Shown: positions 23,922-34,679 of the stretch, piece by piece
Layout of the letters: every line of letters begins with the position of its first letter
Position numbering within the stretch: position 1 is the stretch's first letter
Source of the DNA: Voacanga thouarsii
Lineage: Eukaryota > Streptophyta > Magnoliopsida > Gentianales > Apocynaceae
Assembly (NCBI GenBank): GCA_026120185.1
Contig: JANUWF010001942.1
Span: 2,108,001 to 2,172,000, forward strand
Reading direction: 5' to 3'
DNA length: 64,000 bases
Notes under the pieces: model-generated
Told to the model about the DNA's origin: nothing
Seen by the model: only the letters and a program-made list of their open reading frames with translations
Database searches by the model: none
Position numbers and translations under genes: made by a program

Positions 23922-24129
23922 GGGATTAGCACTATTGAAAATACTCGAGTCTTGTTGATTTAGCCATTGCTGTATTTGTATATATTACTAACTTTTGTGT
24001 TTAGATAGTTTTTGAATATTTCTAATTTGTATATGTTTATTTTCTTTATTTTTCTGTTCTTTTTTTTATTATTTTTATTTTTATTTTCGATTTGATTTTC
24101 GTTTTTCTTTTAGTATGAGATTCAAAATA

Positions 24130-24386
24130 TCATCATAGACAATTATTCATGGGCACAATATCAAATGTGCTATAATAATGATACGTTGGCAAGGTTGCAA
24201 GCTCATATTAATGCTTTTACTAAGACGTTATTTGAAGCTTCAATCAAATCTTTTGTTGTCAACACAAACGCGTCCCTTAGGTGGCATGAAGAAGCATCCC
24301 AATGAATGAGCTCTACAAGAACACAACTAGCCAAGTTGATTGAAGATGCTATAAAGGCCCATGCACTTGAACAAGAGGACTCCTAA
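24130..24386 (+). pseudogene. Short gag-like remnant of H
   Basis: One frame reads DNYSWAQYQMCYNNDTLARLQAHINAFTK to WHEEASQ, a stop, then a Leu/Ala/Glu-rich helix segment ending in a stop at 24384-24386. Position right after the leader and the helical, charged character suggest a gag start. I do not recognise a defined domain, so this call is weak. Confidence 0.4.
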
Positions 24387-24555
24387 ATAAAAGAGAGAGG
24401 ATTTGAGAGACGATCGCGCAATGTGGTAAGAGAGGTATTTAATTCTACTCTATGTGCTAATAATTTTTTTTTTTTTTTTGTCACTTGATTTCTTAGGGAG
24501 ATAACTTAGTTTTTGTAAGCCATGCATTGAAAGTAAGGATTTCAGAATCCTGTCT

Positions 24556-24888
24556 TTGAGAACTCAATTGCTAACTTTCAAGGGGAGTTTTCATTGTGAC
24601 AAATCTTTTGAAGGGTTAAATGGTGATTTTAAATTTGATGCATTCTTTAGAGACCATTTGCACTTATATATTGACAAAAATATTTGTGTGTCTAAAGGAA
24701 TATTAGAGAATGAGATTTATGTGTTTTGCTTAGTTGAGAAAAATTATTTTCAAGAACCTTCTATCTTTCAAAAATCTCTGTTATTTCTACTTCCATCATG
24801 CCTACCTTTTTCAATGAGTATTAATATCCTTTACAAAGGGATGATGAGAAAGCATGATGAGTGGAAAGAGTTTATCTCTTTGTCTTAG
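24556..24888 (+). CDS. Unrecognised 110-residue frame in H
   Basis: The frame opens with MRTQLLTFKGSFHCDKSFEGL and ends at a TAG. I see no known domain; the C-terminal half is hydrophobic (SLLFLLPSCLPFSMSI). It lies in the internal region of a non-autonomous element where pol would be, so it may be a remnant of a captured or much-decayed frame or simply chance. No start signal can be judged. Confidence 0.2.
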   Translation: MRTQLLTFKGSFHCDKSFEGLNGDFKFDAFFRDHLHLYIDKNICVSKGILENEIYVFCLVEKNYFQEPSIFQKSLLFLLPSCLPFSMSINILYKGMMRKHDEWKEFISLS

Positions 24889-26345
24889 GTTGGGTTTTCC
24901 TTAGTTGGTTTCTTTTCCCTCCCCAAATAAGGAAAATATTTTCAATCTTAAGCATAGGGGAGTGAGTCGTGTCTTTATTTACTTTGTTAGAATTTTTATT
25001 AGTATTTTTTCTTTAGTTTGTTTTCTTCTATTTAGGTGTGTCTTTATTTTGTTATAATTTTCTTTGTGTTTTGTTTTGAAGGTCAGAATAAAGTCCTCTT
25101 GGACAAACTCTTCTATTCTTTTCTAAGTTCATATTGTTTGGAACTTATTGCACTTGGGGAGTATTGCTTGACTTTCTACTTCCTTTATCATTTTTTTGTC
25201 CATTTGGAGATGCTTTCTTATGTTTATTTTTTGCCAATGAGGACATCGTCCAGTTTAAGTGTGAGGGAGTGGTTTAGTAATATTCTTTGTCGAAATTTGT
25301 ATCAACAATCTTGGTATTTTCTTGGTATCAAACAATTTTGTTGAAAATTGAAAATTGAAAAGACCTTATTTGTCTATAATGGAGTTTATGTTTTTCTTTT
25401 TAACTATGAATATGGATTTGTCATTCAGTATGGTCGGATTTTTATAAAAAGATAAACTTATGTATTAAGTTGGATTTTGCTAAGTCTTTAGAATTTAAGT
25501 TTACCTTGGTTACATTTGGTATTTAAGTTTTGTTTTATTCTTTGAGTTTGAATGTGGATGGTATGATGAAATATAGGAAGAGTTGTTGATTAATTCTTGT
25601 ATTATAGATTTAAAATTTGTTGGACTTTGAGTTGTGAATAAGGAATGTGTGGAAGATTTTTTTTTTTTTTTTTTGAGTGAAAAAGAAAGAATGTGAGTTG
25701 AAAATTTTTTTCTTTCATTTGTTGAAAAGAAAAAGAGAGACCTTTTGTTGAAAACAGGGCAAATACGATGAGTGGCAGAGAAGAAACACAGAAGTATCAC
25801 ACTCTTTTAAGGCTATCCCAAATGCAAGAAGGTAAGGAAATGAAGAAGAAAGAAAAAGAAAATTGCTGGAAAAATGATGATGACTATAATGGGGCTAATA
25901 CGGTGTGTGAAGAGAAATCTATGCACTTGAGGCCATCAATTCCCAAAGTCATAGAAAAAAAAAAAAAAGAAGAGTGGAGTGTTTTCCTTGTTTCACTAAC
26001 TTGAGTTGTGTAAATTTGAGTTTATAATACTTGAATTGGTTAATTGGCTTGACTTATATGATTTATGTTATCTATGTTTTTGCTTGAGGAATATGATAAT
26101 TTTCTTGTATTATATATGAGCTTGTTTAACTTAACTTTGATGGCCTTGGGATTGTTTGATTTAATACATGAGTTTACAAGGTTTTAAAAGGGTTAAATGA
26201 ATGACAAGTTTGTGTTTAAGGTTGGAAGATGGTTATATCTTCAGTATGGATGGGTTTTCTAAGGAAAAATTTGCTAAACTATTTTGTCTTGTTTAAAATG
26301 CTTAGTGTTTAATTTTTGTTTGCTTGAGGACAAGCAAATATTCAA
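24889..26345 (+). other. 3' internal region of H, no recognised gene
   Basis: The sequence is T- and A-rich with runs of T18 (25659-25674) and A14 (25957-25968) and a purine-rich stretch (25800-25970). Two extra copies of the pre-LTR motif (TTAAGxxTxGGGGAGTG) lie at 24947-24964 and 25254-25272. No pol domain is visible in any frame. Confidence 0.5.
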
Positions 26346-26358
26346 GTATGGGGGTATA
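26346..26358 (+). other. Polypurine tract of H
   Basis: AGTATGGGGGTATA precedes the LTR start TGATAAGG at 26359, preceded in turn by GAGGACAAGCAAA. This is the usual 3' end arrangement of Athila/Tat-type elements. Confidence 0.75.
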
Positions 26359-27773
26359 TGATAAGGGCTAAAATTATCATTATTTTACTAGTTATTTGAA
26401 GTTGTTTTGAGACACTTTTGTTGTAATAACCAGGCATATTCCTTCCTATTTGATATTTTTCTTGTAACAAGTATTTTTGACTAATTTGTATAGATTTAAC
26501 TTGATTTCGAGCGAAAAGTGAACAATTCTATAACAGACCTGGTGCCAGGCCTAACCAAGGGACCAGACGCGTGGCCATTCTAGTCAAACAGCAAAAATGG
26601 AGCACAATTGAGTCCAAAAACATATTTGAATCGGCGCCAGGTCCACTCTGCCCAGAGGCGGCTATACGCAAATTTAGTACTTTTCAAAGGATTTTGGCAT
26701 TTTTTAAATTTTACTCAGACTAGACTTCTCAAGCAACGAATTTTGGTATAAAAAAGGCTTATAAATACAACAAAAACACAAGAGAAGTGTGTGATTTGAA
26801 GGATCCAAGATAGCTATTCAATCACCACTCAAATGACCATTGTTCAAAGTTGGTTTTCAAGAAAAAAAAAGAAAAAGAAGGGCTTGTCTATGAGTTTTAT
26901 CTTTTATCTTTTGTTTACTTTTCCTTAACAATGATGTGTTTAATGTTTTGATTGTAATTGAATATTATTTTGGAGATTATGATTTTAAGTTAATTGAAAA
27001 TTTTGATCAATCTATTGTTATCTTTGGTGTTTGATAACTTGTTATCATTGGTTATTAATGCGAGTTCTTCTAATTGACTCGACAGAATGATGTTAGGAGT
27101 TTCATTGCATTGATTTCATAATTGTCTAATCTTAATAGATTTGAACGACGAAGTTAGGATTTTAGGACTAAAGTAATCAAAGATTAGTTGATTTCACCCC
27201 GACAAAATGGTTATTAGCTAATTTTATGTTTTTAAGGAATTAAGATTCATACATATTTTGGTTAGGATGGATTGATTGATAAATCTGCTAATTGAATCAA
27301 AATATAGTGTTGAGCTTAATGCATATTTTGGTTATGTTAGCTTGATTGACAAATTCGTTAATATGAATCAAAATATAGTGATTCCATGGATTGACAAATG
27401 AAGTGGAATTTATCTTTACATTCCTTCATGATGTTAAGATGACAATTGATTGTGATGAATGCTAAGTAATTCAATATTGTGTTTTCACGATAATTGTCTA
27501 ATTACATGAAATTGTACCATTGAGTTATATCTATTGTAATCTTTATTTATTTTCCCTTTTTATTCTCTTCTTATTTTATTGGCTAAACAATAAAGATTTG
27601 GGTAAAGTAAGGTGGGAGTCTAAATTCTCGTGGATTTGATCCTTGCTATTCCCTATACTATACGATGGGTATACTTGCCCGTATGTGTGGTTTTAGTGGT
27701 TGGCATTTTAATTAAAGTTTGATTGATTATGTAATTTGTTGGTAATATTTTCTATACTAAAAAACACACGTCA
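26359..27773 (+). repeat. 3' LTR of H
   Basis: 1415 bp, TGATAAGGGCT to CACACGTCA, uninterrupted, followed by TTCAT. It supplies the empty site for J. Confidence 0.93.
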
Positions 27774-27778
27774 TTCAT

Positions 27779-28505
27779 GGGATTTACCCAAGGGAATCAC
27801 TTCTCAAAAGCTCTCAAAAGAGACTATTTGATTTCTATCAATATTCAAAGTTATTACATTAAATGTTATAATGCCATATACATATGCAACTAAACCTAAC
27901 TAAGGTGAGATGAAATCTCAGCCATTCAAACCTATAAAAGGTCTAAAATATCCCTATTACATATTAAAAGTCGTGGGAATTAAATTGAAAACAAAAGTAA
28001 AACAAAATAAGAAAAATTAGCAAAACTGGGCTATGTCCGAAGTGGCCTGGCGCCGGGTCTCTTTCATGGACCTGGCGCCAGGTTAGTTTTGCAAAACTTG
28101 TCCAACGGGCTGAGAGCACCTGGCGCTAGGTACCCTTGCTGGGCCTAGCGCCAAGTGCGTACTGGTTCTCCATAGCCGGCTCATTTTTTCTTACCTTCAA
28201 CCTTTCTCTTGTGTTACTTTGATCCTTCACACAAATTGTTGTTCAAGCCTTAATCTTTTTTGCCCTTATTTGATCCTCCATTGCTTGACAACATTCTTGA
28301 TTTGTCTTCTTGAAAGTCTTCCAATCTTCTTTTTGGCACCCACTTCTTAACAATCTTCATAATCATGGGCTTGGTAGCTTGTGTTATTTGGATCCTCCAT
28401 TGAAAACCTTCATGATTTAGCCTTTTCCTTGGTACCATAGAATTTAGTTTGAATCTCCATCCCCCTTCTTTAGCTTTAGCATATTGCTTGGATGGATTCT
28501 TATTA
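27779..28505 (-). repeat. Left LTR of element C, second part
   Basis: It resumes at GGGATTTACCCAAGGG after the H duplication and ends GGATTCTTATTA, where sister LTRs end TATCA. It includes the best-kept GGCGCC cluster of the family at 28043-28165 (CCTGGCGCCGGG, CCTGGCGCCAGG, CCTGGCGCTAGG, CCTAGCGCCAAG). Confidence 0.9.
28043..28165. promoter_or_regulatory. GGCGCC palindrome cluster in LTR of C
   Basis: Four CCTGGCGCCAGG-like units lie within about 120 bases, spaced by 20-45 bases. The right LTR has a decayed version at 31438-31562. Confidence 0.45.
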
Positions 28506-29734
28506 TTTCTCCCTTTTGGTAGATGATTCGTCCTCGAATTAACACTCATGTAAGATCTCAAACAAGATTTTTTTTTTTTTTTTTGTGAGGATAAAAATAC
28601 AAGTTTATACTCTTCCACATAAAGCTCATTTTTTCCCCCATCTTCACTTTTTCTCTTTGTAGCCTCGTTCTTATTATTTTCACTCTTCAAGTACAAGAAT
28701 GTCTCACTTACTTTGTCTCCATCATCTTTCTTTTTTATGCTATCTTTAAGCTCTTCTTCTTTCCTCTTTTGTTTTTGCTTATTTCTCAACTCTCTTCTTT
28801 TGTTGTCTTCTTTTCTCATGATGTTTTAATCTTTAAGCACCTCACTAGGGGGTAATGGAAGTAGTATTATCTTCTTTCCATCCTTGTCCAATATATATTT
28901 ATTTTCTCTCCGCTTGTATGCCATATCTCTATCAAACATCCATGGCCTTCTAATAAAACATGCCCCACTTGCATTGGGAACACATCATATAGCACCACAT
29001 CTTTATAGGCCCTTATAGCAAACTCAACCTTAACTTGTTTGTTTACTTTAACTTCACCACAATCACTCAACCAATGGAGTTTTATGGTTTAGGATGTCTC
29101 ATATTTTCTAATCCCAAGTCCTCCACTAAGGTAGCACTTATCACATTAGTGCAACTTTCTCCATCAATGATCGTACTACAAAGCTTTTGTTTAACTAGAC
29201 ATCTTGTGTAAAAGATATTGTACCTTTGGGAATTTTCTTCATTCTCAACATCATTCACATCCTCAATCTTTCTAGCAACACCAATTAATGGAAAAACCTT
29301 CCCAATTTCAAGCATTTCCTCATTACCCTATTCTTTTCTAGGCATTTAGGTTGTTCGTAATGTTTGTTTTGGTAGCTTATTTTTCTAGTTTGGTGAATGT
29401 TGAAAAATGGGATTGGTATATGCGGACTTCTTAAGATAGGTTCCTTTCTTTGTACCCCTCAATTTTCACTCATCATTTTTTTTGCCCTCATGTCTTATTG
29501 GAATTTTTAGATAACCTCCCATAAAGTGTTCTCCACTTCCCTTCATTAGTTGCTTATAAAATGGGGATGGAGGTTTGCACTCATTTCTCACTCTAAGGCT
29601 ATCTCTATTTTTGCATTCGTTGAGGTTTGACATTGATTAGATTTTATCTCCTTAATGTCTCTCCTCATGCCTTCCATTCTTGCTTTGAAAGTTTTAAAAG
29701 TGGCTTGAATATCAAATGAGCTTTCTTGGGGCAT
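28250..29734 (-). pseudogene. Gag-protease remnant of mini-element C
   Basis: The start is the ATG complementary to 29732-29734 with SSFDIQATFK and KARMEGMRRDIK following. After a deletion of the gag core, the basic gag end leads to the retropepsin (29082-29315; IIDGESCTN, HPKP) and the next segment (28867-29070; GEVKVNKQVKVEFAI, DVFPMQVGHVLLEGHG), which match RVP of plant gypsy proteins. The 189-residue frame 28250-28819 is a charged linker followed by LRSYMSVNSRTNHLPKGRNN, crosses the polypurine tract at 28506-28519 and ends inside the LTR. The active-site DGGS has become DGES and the reading has frame breaks, so it is inactive. Confidence 0.8.
28506..28519 (-). other. Polypurine tract of element C
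   Basis: Plus strand TTTCTCCCTTTTGG, complement of CCAAAAGGGAGAAA, abutting the LTR. It lies inside the open frame 28250-28819. Confidence 0.75.
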
Positions 29735-30768
29735 GGTATTGAGAATTTGCAAGGGTTCTTACTTAGAAAATTTAGACAAAAGTAGAAAGTAATTCCTCAC
29801 AATCACTCCCTCACGTGTATCCACTCAAAAATTAATGCTTCGCCCTCGTGTTTAACTCTTCTTTAGCTTTTAACAAGAATAAGCTCACACTTTGCCTTTT
29901 TCAAGCACTCAATTTCCGCAATGAGTTCTTTCCACAAAAATCTTCCCAATTGCTTAGAAGCTAGTCTAAACTTTACAAGTTTACTAACCTTCTAAGGACA
30001 ACCAACTAGATTTAGATGGAAGTTTGATCATCAACAATAATGAGCCTCAAGGAGTTTATATCAAGAGAGCTCAACAACTTCAATGACTAAGAAATGAGTG
30101 AATGGACAAATCCTAACAAGAATTTCAATGAAACGCTAGAAGTTTAAGGAACATATCACTCAAGAACAAAAGAAAGAATTCAACAGCTAAGATGATCTCA
30201 AATAGTCAAGTAATTCCCCAAAAACATGAGTTCTGAAGAGCTTAACAATAATGGAAAGTGTTTACAAAATAATTGATTACAATTTCAAGGCTCTAAGTCT
30301 ACTCAAACAAAATATCAAATACTTGAGGTGCAACCTCGTAACTTAAGGGTTTTCAAAAATTTTCACACGTGTAACAACCTAAAAACTCAAGAATCACAAG
30401 AAAAATTAATCCCCAATTATTTTACTAACTTCAAGGAATAATTTCTTAACAAGTAGAAGTAAAAAACATGAGTTGTATAGTTTACAAATCTAGCATCAAA
30501 ATGAGTTACGGGGTTCTTTTTGAGCTCAACAAATTTGCAGTAAATAAACCCAAAAAATCGCAAAATTTATACAATTTAAAGATTCAAATAGCTGCTCAAA
30601 CATCAACCTAACATACAAGATTATTTTCTCAACAAGAAAATCAAGAAAAATCAAAGTTTTTAAAACCTTTTTGAAGCACCTTCCTTAATGATGAGTTTGC
30701 TTTGTTTTTCTTGAAACTTTGAAGTTTTTATCTTGAAGAACCAAGCTTTGATAAGAATCAAAGATTTC
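29735..30768 (-). other. 5' leader region of element C
   Basis: It is colinear with the leader of A (4333-5369), without a gene. It includes the CTCACGTGTAT-type phrase seen in A, C and D. Confidence 0.7.
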
Positions 30769-30783
30769 CTCTCTCTAATACCA
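30769..30783 (-). other. Primer-binding site of element C (initiator tRNA-Met type)
   Basis: Plus strand CTCTCTAATACCAA, seven bases before the LTR at 30791; complement TTGGTATTAGAG differs by one base from the initiator tRNA-Met site. Confidence 0.75.
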
Positions 30784-30790
30784 AACTATT

Positions 30791-31914
30791 TGATATGATC
30801 TTGGGGTTGTTTTCTCAATAGATTCCGTGGCTAATTTTGGGGTAAAATGCAAGACCCGTGTAAGAGTTCAAAAGAGAGAATTTCGTGAAGAAATGACACA
30901 CCCAATTCAAATACTAGGACCTTAAGCTAAAATAGAGAACTTAGAACACTAGAAATGAGAATCAAGTCATCTAAATCAAAACCAAAGACCCTTGATTCAA
31001 AAAGAAACCAAGAACACTTTAAAGAAGATGATTTAGGCAACTAACTTTACCTCTAACAAGAACTTTAGATTACTTATAACCTAAGACCCAAATTAGCAAG
31101 TTAATTGATCTATCCTAAAAGAATTTATAGACTTAATACAAAGGGAAGGACTAAACCCTAAGATTCATCTTGATGTTCATGGGATTTACTCAAGAGGAAT
31201 CACCTCTCAAAAGCTCTAAAAAGAGACTCTTTGATTTCTATTAATATTCAAAATTGTTACATTGAATGTTATAATGTCATCTATATAGGCAATTAAACCG
31301 AACTAAGGTGAAATGAAATCTTAGCCATTCAAACTTTTAAAAGGTCAAAAATATCCCTATTACATAATAAAAGTCGTGGGAATTAAATTGGAAACAAAAA
31401 TAAAACAAAACAAGAAAAATCAGCAAAACTGGACCAGGCCTAAAGTAGCTTAGCACCGAGTCTCCTTCATAGACTTGGCGCTGGGTCGGTTCTGCAAAAC
31501 ATGGCCAACAGGTCGAGAGCACTTGGCGCCAAATAGCCTTGCTAGGCCTGGCTCCGGGTGCGTATTGGTTCTCCACAATCGACTCATTTTCTTTTGCCTT
31601 CAACCTTTTTCTTGTGCTACTTTAATCCTCCACACAAATTATTGTTCAAGTCTTGATCTTTTTACCCTTCTTTGATCTTCCATTGCTTGACAATTTTCTT
31701 GATTCTTGATTTGTCTTCTTGAAGGTATTCCAATCTTCTTTTTAGCACCCACTTCTTGACAATCTGCATAATCATAGGCTTGGTGGCTTCAATTGCTTGG
31801 ATTCTCCATTGAAAACCTTCATGATTTGGCCTTTTCCTTGGTACTATAGAATTTAATTTGAATCTCCATCCCCTTTTTTTAACTTTAGCATATTTCTTGG
31901 ATAGATTCCTATCA
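30791..31914 (-). repeat. Right (5') LTR of element C
   Basis: 1124 bp, TGATATGATC to ATTCCTATCA, uninterrupted. It contains the empty target of H (GTTCATGGG at 31175-31183). The CTTCT duplication follows. Confidence 0.92.
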
Positions 31915-31919
31915 CTTCT

Positions 31920-32651
31920 CTAAATATGTACTATTCTTTGACATCTAGTCTAATAATCCACAACTTCCTAGAATGTTCCCACTTTACTAGAGAGCAATCC
32001 TAAAGCAAACATCTAATTCATGTTCCCCAAGGCCCCGGATAATTAGATCATTCAAACAGTCTCAAGGGATGATATAGCGTTGAAATTACCTTGTATGGAT
32101 CCGTTTTAACTAACTAGTCACATATACCCAACATACAAGTATATTAGTCATACGATAGAACTTTAGTTATAGTATATCAAAGTATACTGTTCTAGCTTCA
32201 TTAGACCACCAACTCATACTCAAGCCGAAGGGTAAAAGTTCACGTTGTAGCATAGTAGTTTGGGTTTCTACTATTATAATACTTTTAGAAATCACTACTA
32301 CAGATCCAGTTCTACGTATTCGAAATACACTTATTTTATGAAGTGAGAGGACTATTCACTGGCTAAAGGTAAGCTATTCCCTTTCTGGAATTCACAATAT
32401 AATAATATTATCATGATAAGATTCTCATTCTAATCATCCAGTTAAGAATAACAGTTTATGTATTAAGCAACCCGTAATCCATACCTTTATGTGAAGACCT
32501 CCATTCACATCGATCACTTACTTAAATACAATGGGTCTTATCGTGTATAAATTAAAATAAGAAAACACAAACAATCTGTGAGAATAAAACTTTTATTAAT
32601 TTTATTGAAATTACACTAGAAATACAGTCTTAGTGGGTATGCATTCCAATA
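31920..32651 (-). repeat. 5' LTR of copia E, right part
   Basis: It resumes with CTAATAATCCACAACTTCC-type sequence matching the B LTR at 10769-11485 and ends GGTATGCATTCCAATA. The next base belongs to the gag of element D. Confidence 0.88.
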
Positions 32652-33903
32652 GTCACCTCCAATTCCTTATAAAAATCCTCTACACTATTATTCTCTTGTC
32701 TAAGCTTATGCAACATTTGATAAAGTTCATTATAATAGTGTAGGAATACAAATCTCCTTCTTATCAAGTTCCTCAACAATTTTTAAATGGCAACTATTTG
32801 TTCTCCTATTCTCATTCTTTGTGATGTTACTTGGTCCCATGACTCCTACCACACTAAACCATACTCAAAGAAATTTGAAATGGCCAATTTGACCTTAGTT
32901 CGCTCACTATATTTATGGTACTCAAGCAAAAATCTATTCTCTTTTCCTATTCAAAATATGCTTCTGGGTCACTTTTGTCTTGGAAAGTGAGTTCTTTCAT
33001 TTTGATATATCTTAATTCTCTATCCTCCTCACCGTCTTCTTTTTTTCTTATGTTAATATCATTTCTCTGATTTTGTACTTTGTAGTTCTCCTCATGAACT
33101 CCCTCATCCCATTCTTTCATCATTTCAAACTCCCTCTCAAGCCCTCTCACATTTTATCCCGCATGCCTTCCTTGCAGTCTACCTCTTCCTCCTCTTAAAC
33201 TGTGCCTTCCTCCCCTCATTGGTGTAGGTGGATAACTTCCCAAGAAATGTTCATCCTAGTCCTCCCCTTGTCATTTATACAATAGAAGTGTGGCATTTTT
33301 TTCCTTCTCTTATCTTAGGGCTATCTTCCTTTTTATATCCCCTTCTTTGTGCAATAGTTGAGGCTTGGCCTTGGTTGGTTTGAAATTCAGTTATTATCGT
33401 AGTGGGTCGGGACTTCGTGGGATGTCGCCTTGTCTGATCTCCCAGACAATATTTTTCCAAAAAAAAAAAAAAAAAAAAAAACTGCACTTCAACGATTTTG
33501 TTATAAATTCTTTTCAACAAGAAATAATGATTTCTTTTCAGGTAGACTTTCGTGAATACCTGAATTTGTATAGAGGTAAGACCCAAAGAAGTTAGTTAAT
33601 GTATTTTGAACTCTTCTACCTTATTAGTATTCAGGTTTAGATCCAAAAGGCTTTGTAGTCGCAACTTGTATAAGCAAGTGTTCAAAGGTTATAATATAAT
33701 TTCTTTTGGAGTTATTAAGTCTCCAATTTATTTATTATTAAATTATAACGTTATAAAGACCCCTTGTCATTATGACGAGGCGACATCCGCAACCATTCGA
33801 GCCAATGTGGTTATGGCATGTTACAATATCTCTCATCATTTCATCCAGTTTTTGCATTGAGAATCTCAATGGCGGCTCAAATATCAAATGAATCTTATGA
33901 CAT
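32652..33903 (-). pseudogene. gag: Gag gene of gypsy element D, cut by E
   Basis: The minus-strand start is at 33901-33903 (MS-stop-DSFDI, homologous to the starts of A and C). After the shared ASTIAQRRGYKKEDS segment it continues into a retrotransposon Gag core absent from A and C: KSDPEAYFEWEKRIDFLLEYHKYSERTKVKLAI, YGLVWWESWDQV, RRRFVFLHYYNELYQMLHKLRQ, NNSVEDFYKELEV. The frame is broken by stops, by an insertion at 33399-33825, and ends at 32652 where copia E begins. D is thus the closest thing here to the full-length parent of A and C. Confidence 0.85.
33399..33825 (+). repeat. Short LTR-like insert in the gag of D, related to end of K LTR
   Basis: From about 33470 to 33825 it follows the last part of the K LTR (41110-41547 and 47960-48444), including GACGAGGCGACATCCGCA and the terminal GTTACA. 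The start is not the K start; a run of 22 A (33460-33481) replaces part of it. Flanks TTATC (33394-33398) and ATATC (33826-33830) may be a mutated duplication. It could be a solo LTR of a short relative or a truncated fragment. Confidence 0.6.
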
Positions 33904-34661
33904 TTTGTTGGATACAAGAGGTAATTTCCTCACAAGCACTCCTTTACGTGTATGCACTTAACTCTCGTGTTTAACTCTCTTTAGCTTTTATACGATAGGC
34001 TCATCCTCTTGCCTTTTTCAATTTCCTCAAATGCTCGACAAGTTCTTTCCACAAAGTCTCCTCAATTGCTTAGGAATTAATTTAAATTTTTAACAAGTCC
34101 ACTAACCTTCTAAGGGCAACCAATTCGACTTAGATGGGTGATTGATCAACCACAAGCCTCAAGGAATTTATATTACGAATCAATGAATTCAAAAAGCTCA
34201 ATAATTTCAACTGACTAAAGGATGGATGAATGGACGAGAACTAATAAGATTTTCAATGAAGCACTAGAAATTTAAAGAACATAGCATTCCAGAACAACAT
34301 TTAGAATTTAATATCTAAGATGATCTCAATTGGACAACCAATGTCCCCAAGATATTTGAACCAATCAACAGAAATTTTAGCCACAATTTCAAGTTAAAAG
34401 TTCACTCAAGCAAAATATCGAACAATTTGCAAGCAATTTTAGTAACTCAAAGTCTTTCAAAAATTTAAAGCATTTTCAACCCTATTAATCAATAAAACTC
34501 ATGAATCTTCAATCCAAATGATTATAATAACAATAAAACATTAAAAAAAACTCAAAAAAAAACTTGACCTTCTTGAAGCCCAAATTTGAGTTACAGGATT
34601 GTCCATTTTTGGAGCTTTCTTAGTTGCCTTCAAGCTTTGATAAGGATCAAAGCTCTTCTTA
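33904..34661 (-). other. 5' leader region of element D
   Basis: Decayed relative of the A and C leaders, no gene seen. Confidence 0.65.
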
Positions 34662-34672
34662 CTATGATACCA
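34662..34672 (-). other. Primer-binding site of element D
   Basis: Plus strand CTATGATACCA, complement of TGGTATCATAG, seven bases before the LTR. Confidence 0.75.
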
Positions 34673-34679
34673 AACTACT

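Larger units (their letters stand above)
20928..27773 (+). mobile_element. Athila/Tat-like non-autonomous element H, nested in C
   Basis: Its LTRs start TGATAGGGGCT / TGATAAGGGCT and end CACACATCA / CACACGTCA, and it is flanked by a perfect TTCAT duplication (20923-20927, 27774-27778). The right LTR of C shows the empty site at 31176-31180. The primer site after the 5' LTR resembles the tRNA-Asp-type site of Athila/Tat elements. The internal region is only 2457 bp with a short gag-like remnant and no visible protease, reverse transcriptase or integrase, so it is a large non-autonomous derivative. Its 5' LTR is split by the solo LTR J. Confidence 0.92.
20540..31914 (-). mobile_element. Gypsy mini-element C, nested in the LTR of E
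   Basis: This is a second copy of the A family with both LTRs. It is flanked by CCTCT (20535-20539) and CTTCT (31915-31919), a 5-bp duplication with one mismatch. Excising it rejoins the copia LTR at ACACCCCTCTAAATGAC, the sequence present unbroken in the B LTR near 10729. The left LTR is split by element H. The internal region (28506-30790, 2285 bp) has the same gene-poor structure as A: gag N-terminus, gag C-terminus, retropepsin and tail, without gag core, reverse transcriptase or integrase. Confidence 0.93.

Noticed and set aside
33460..33481. A22 run as poly(A) tail of a non-LTR retrotransposon
   Set aside because: Sequence before it has no LINE or SINE feature and sequence after it continues as K-like LTR.
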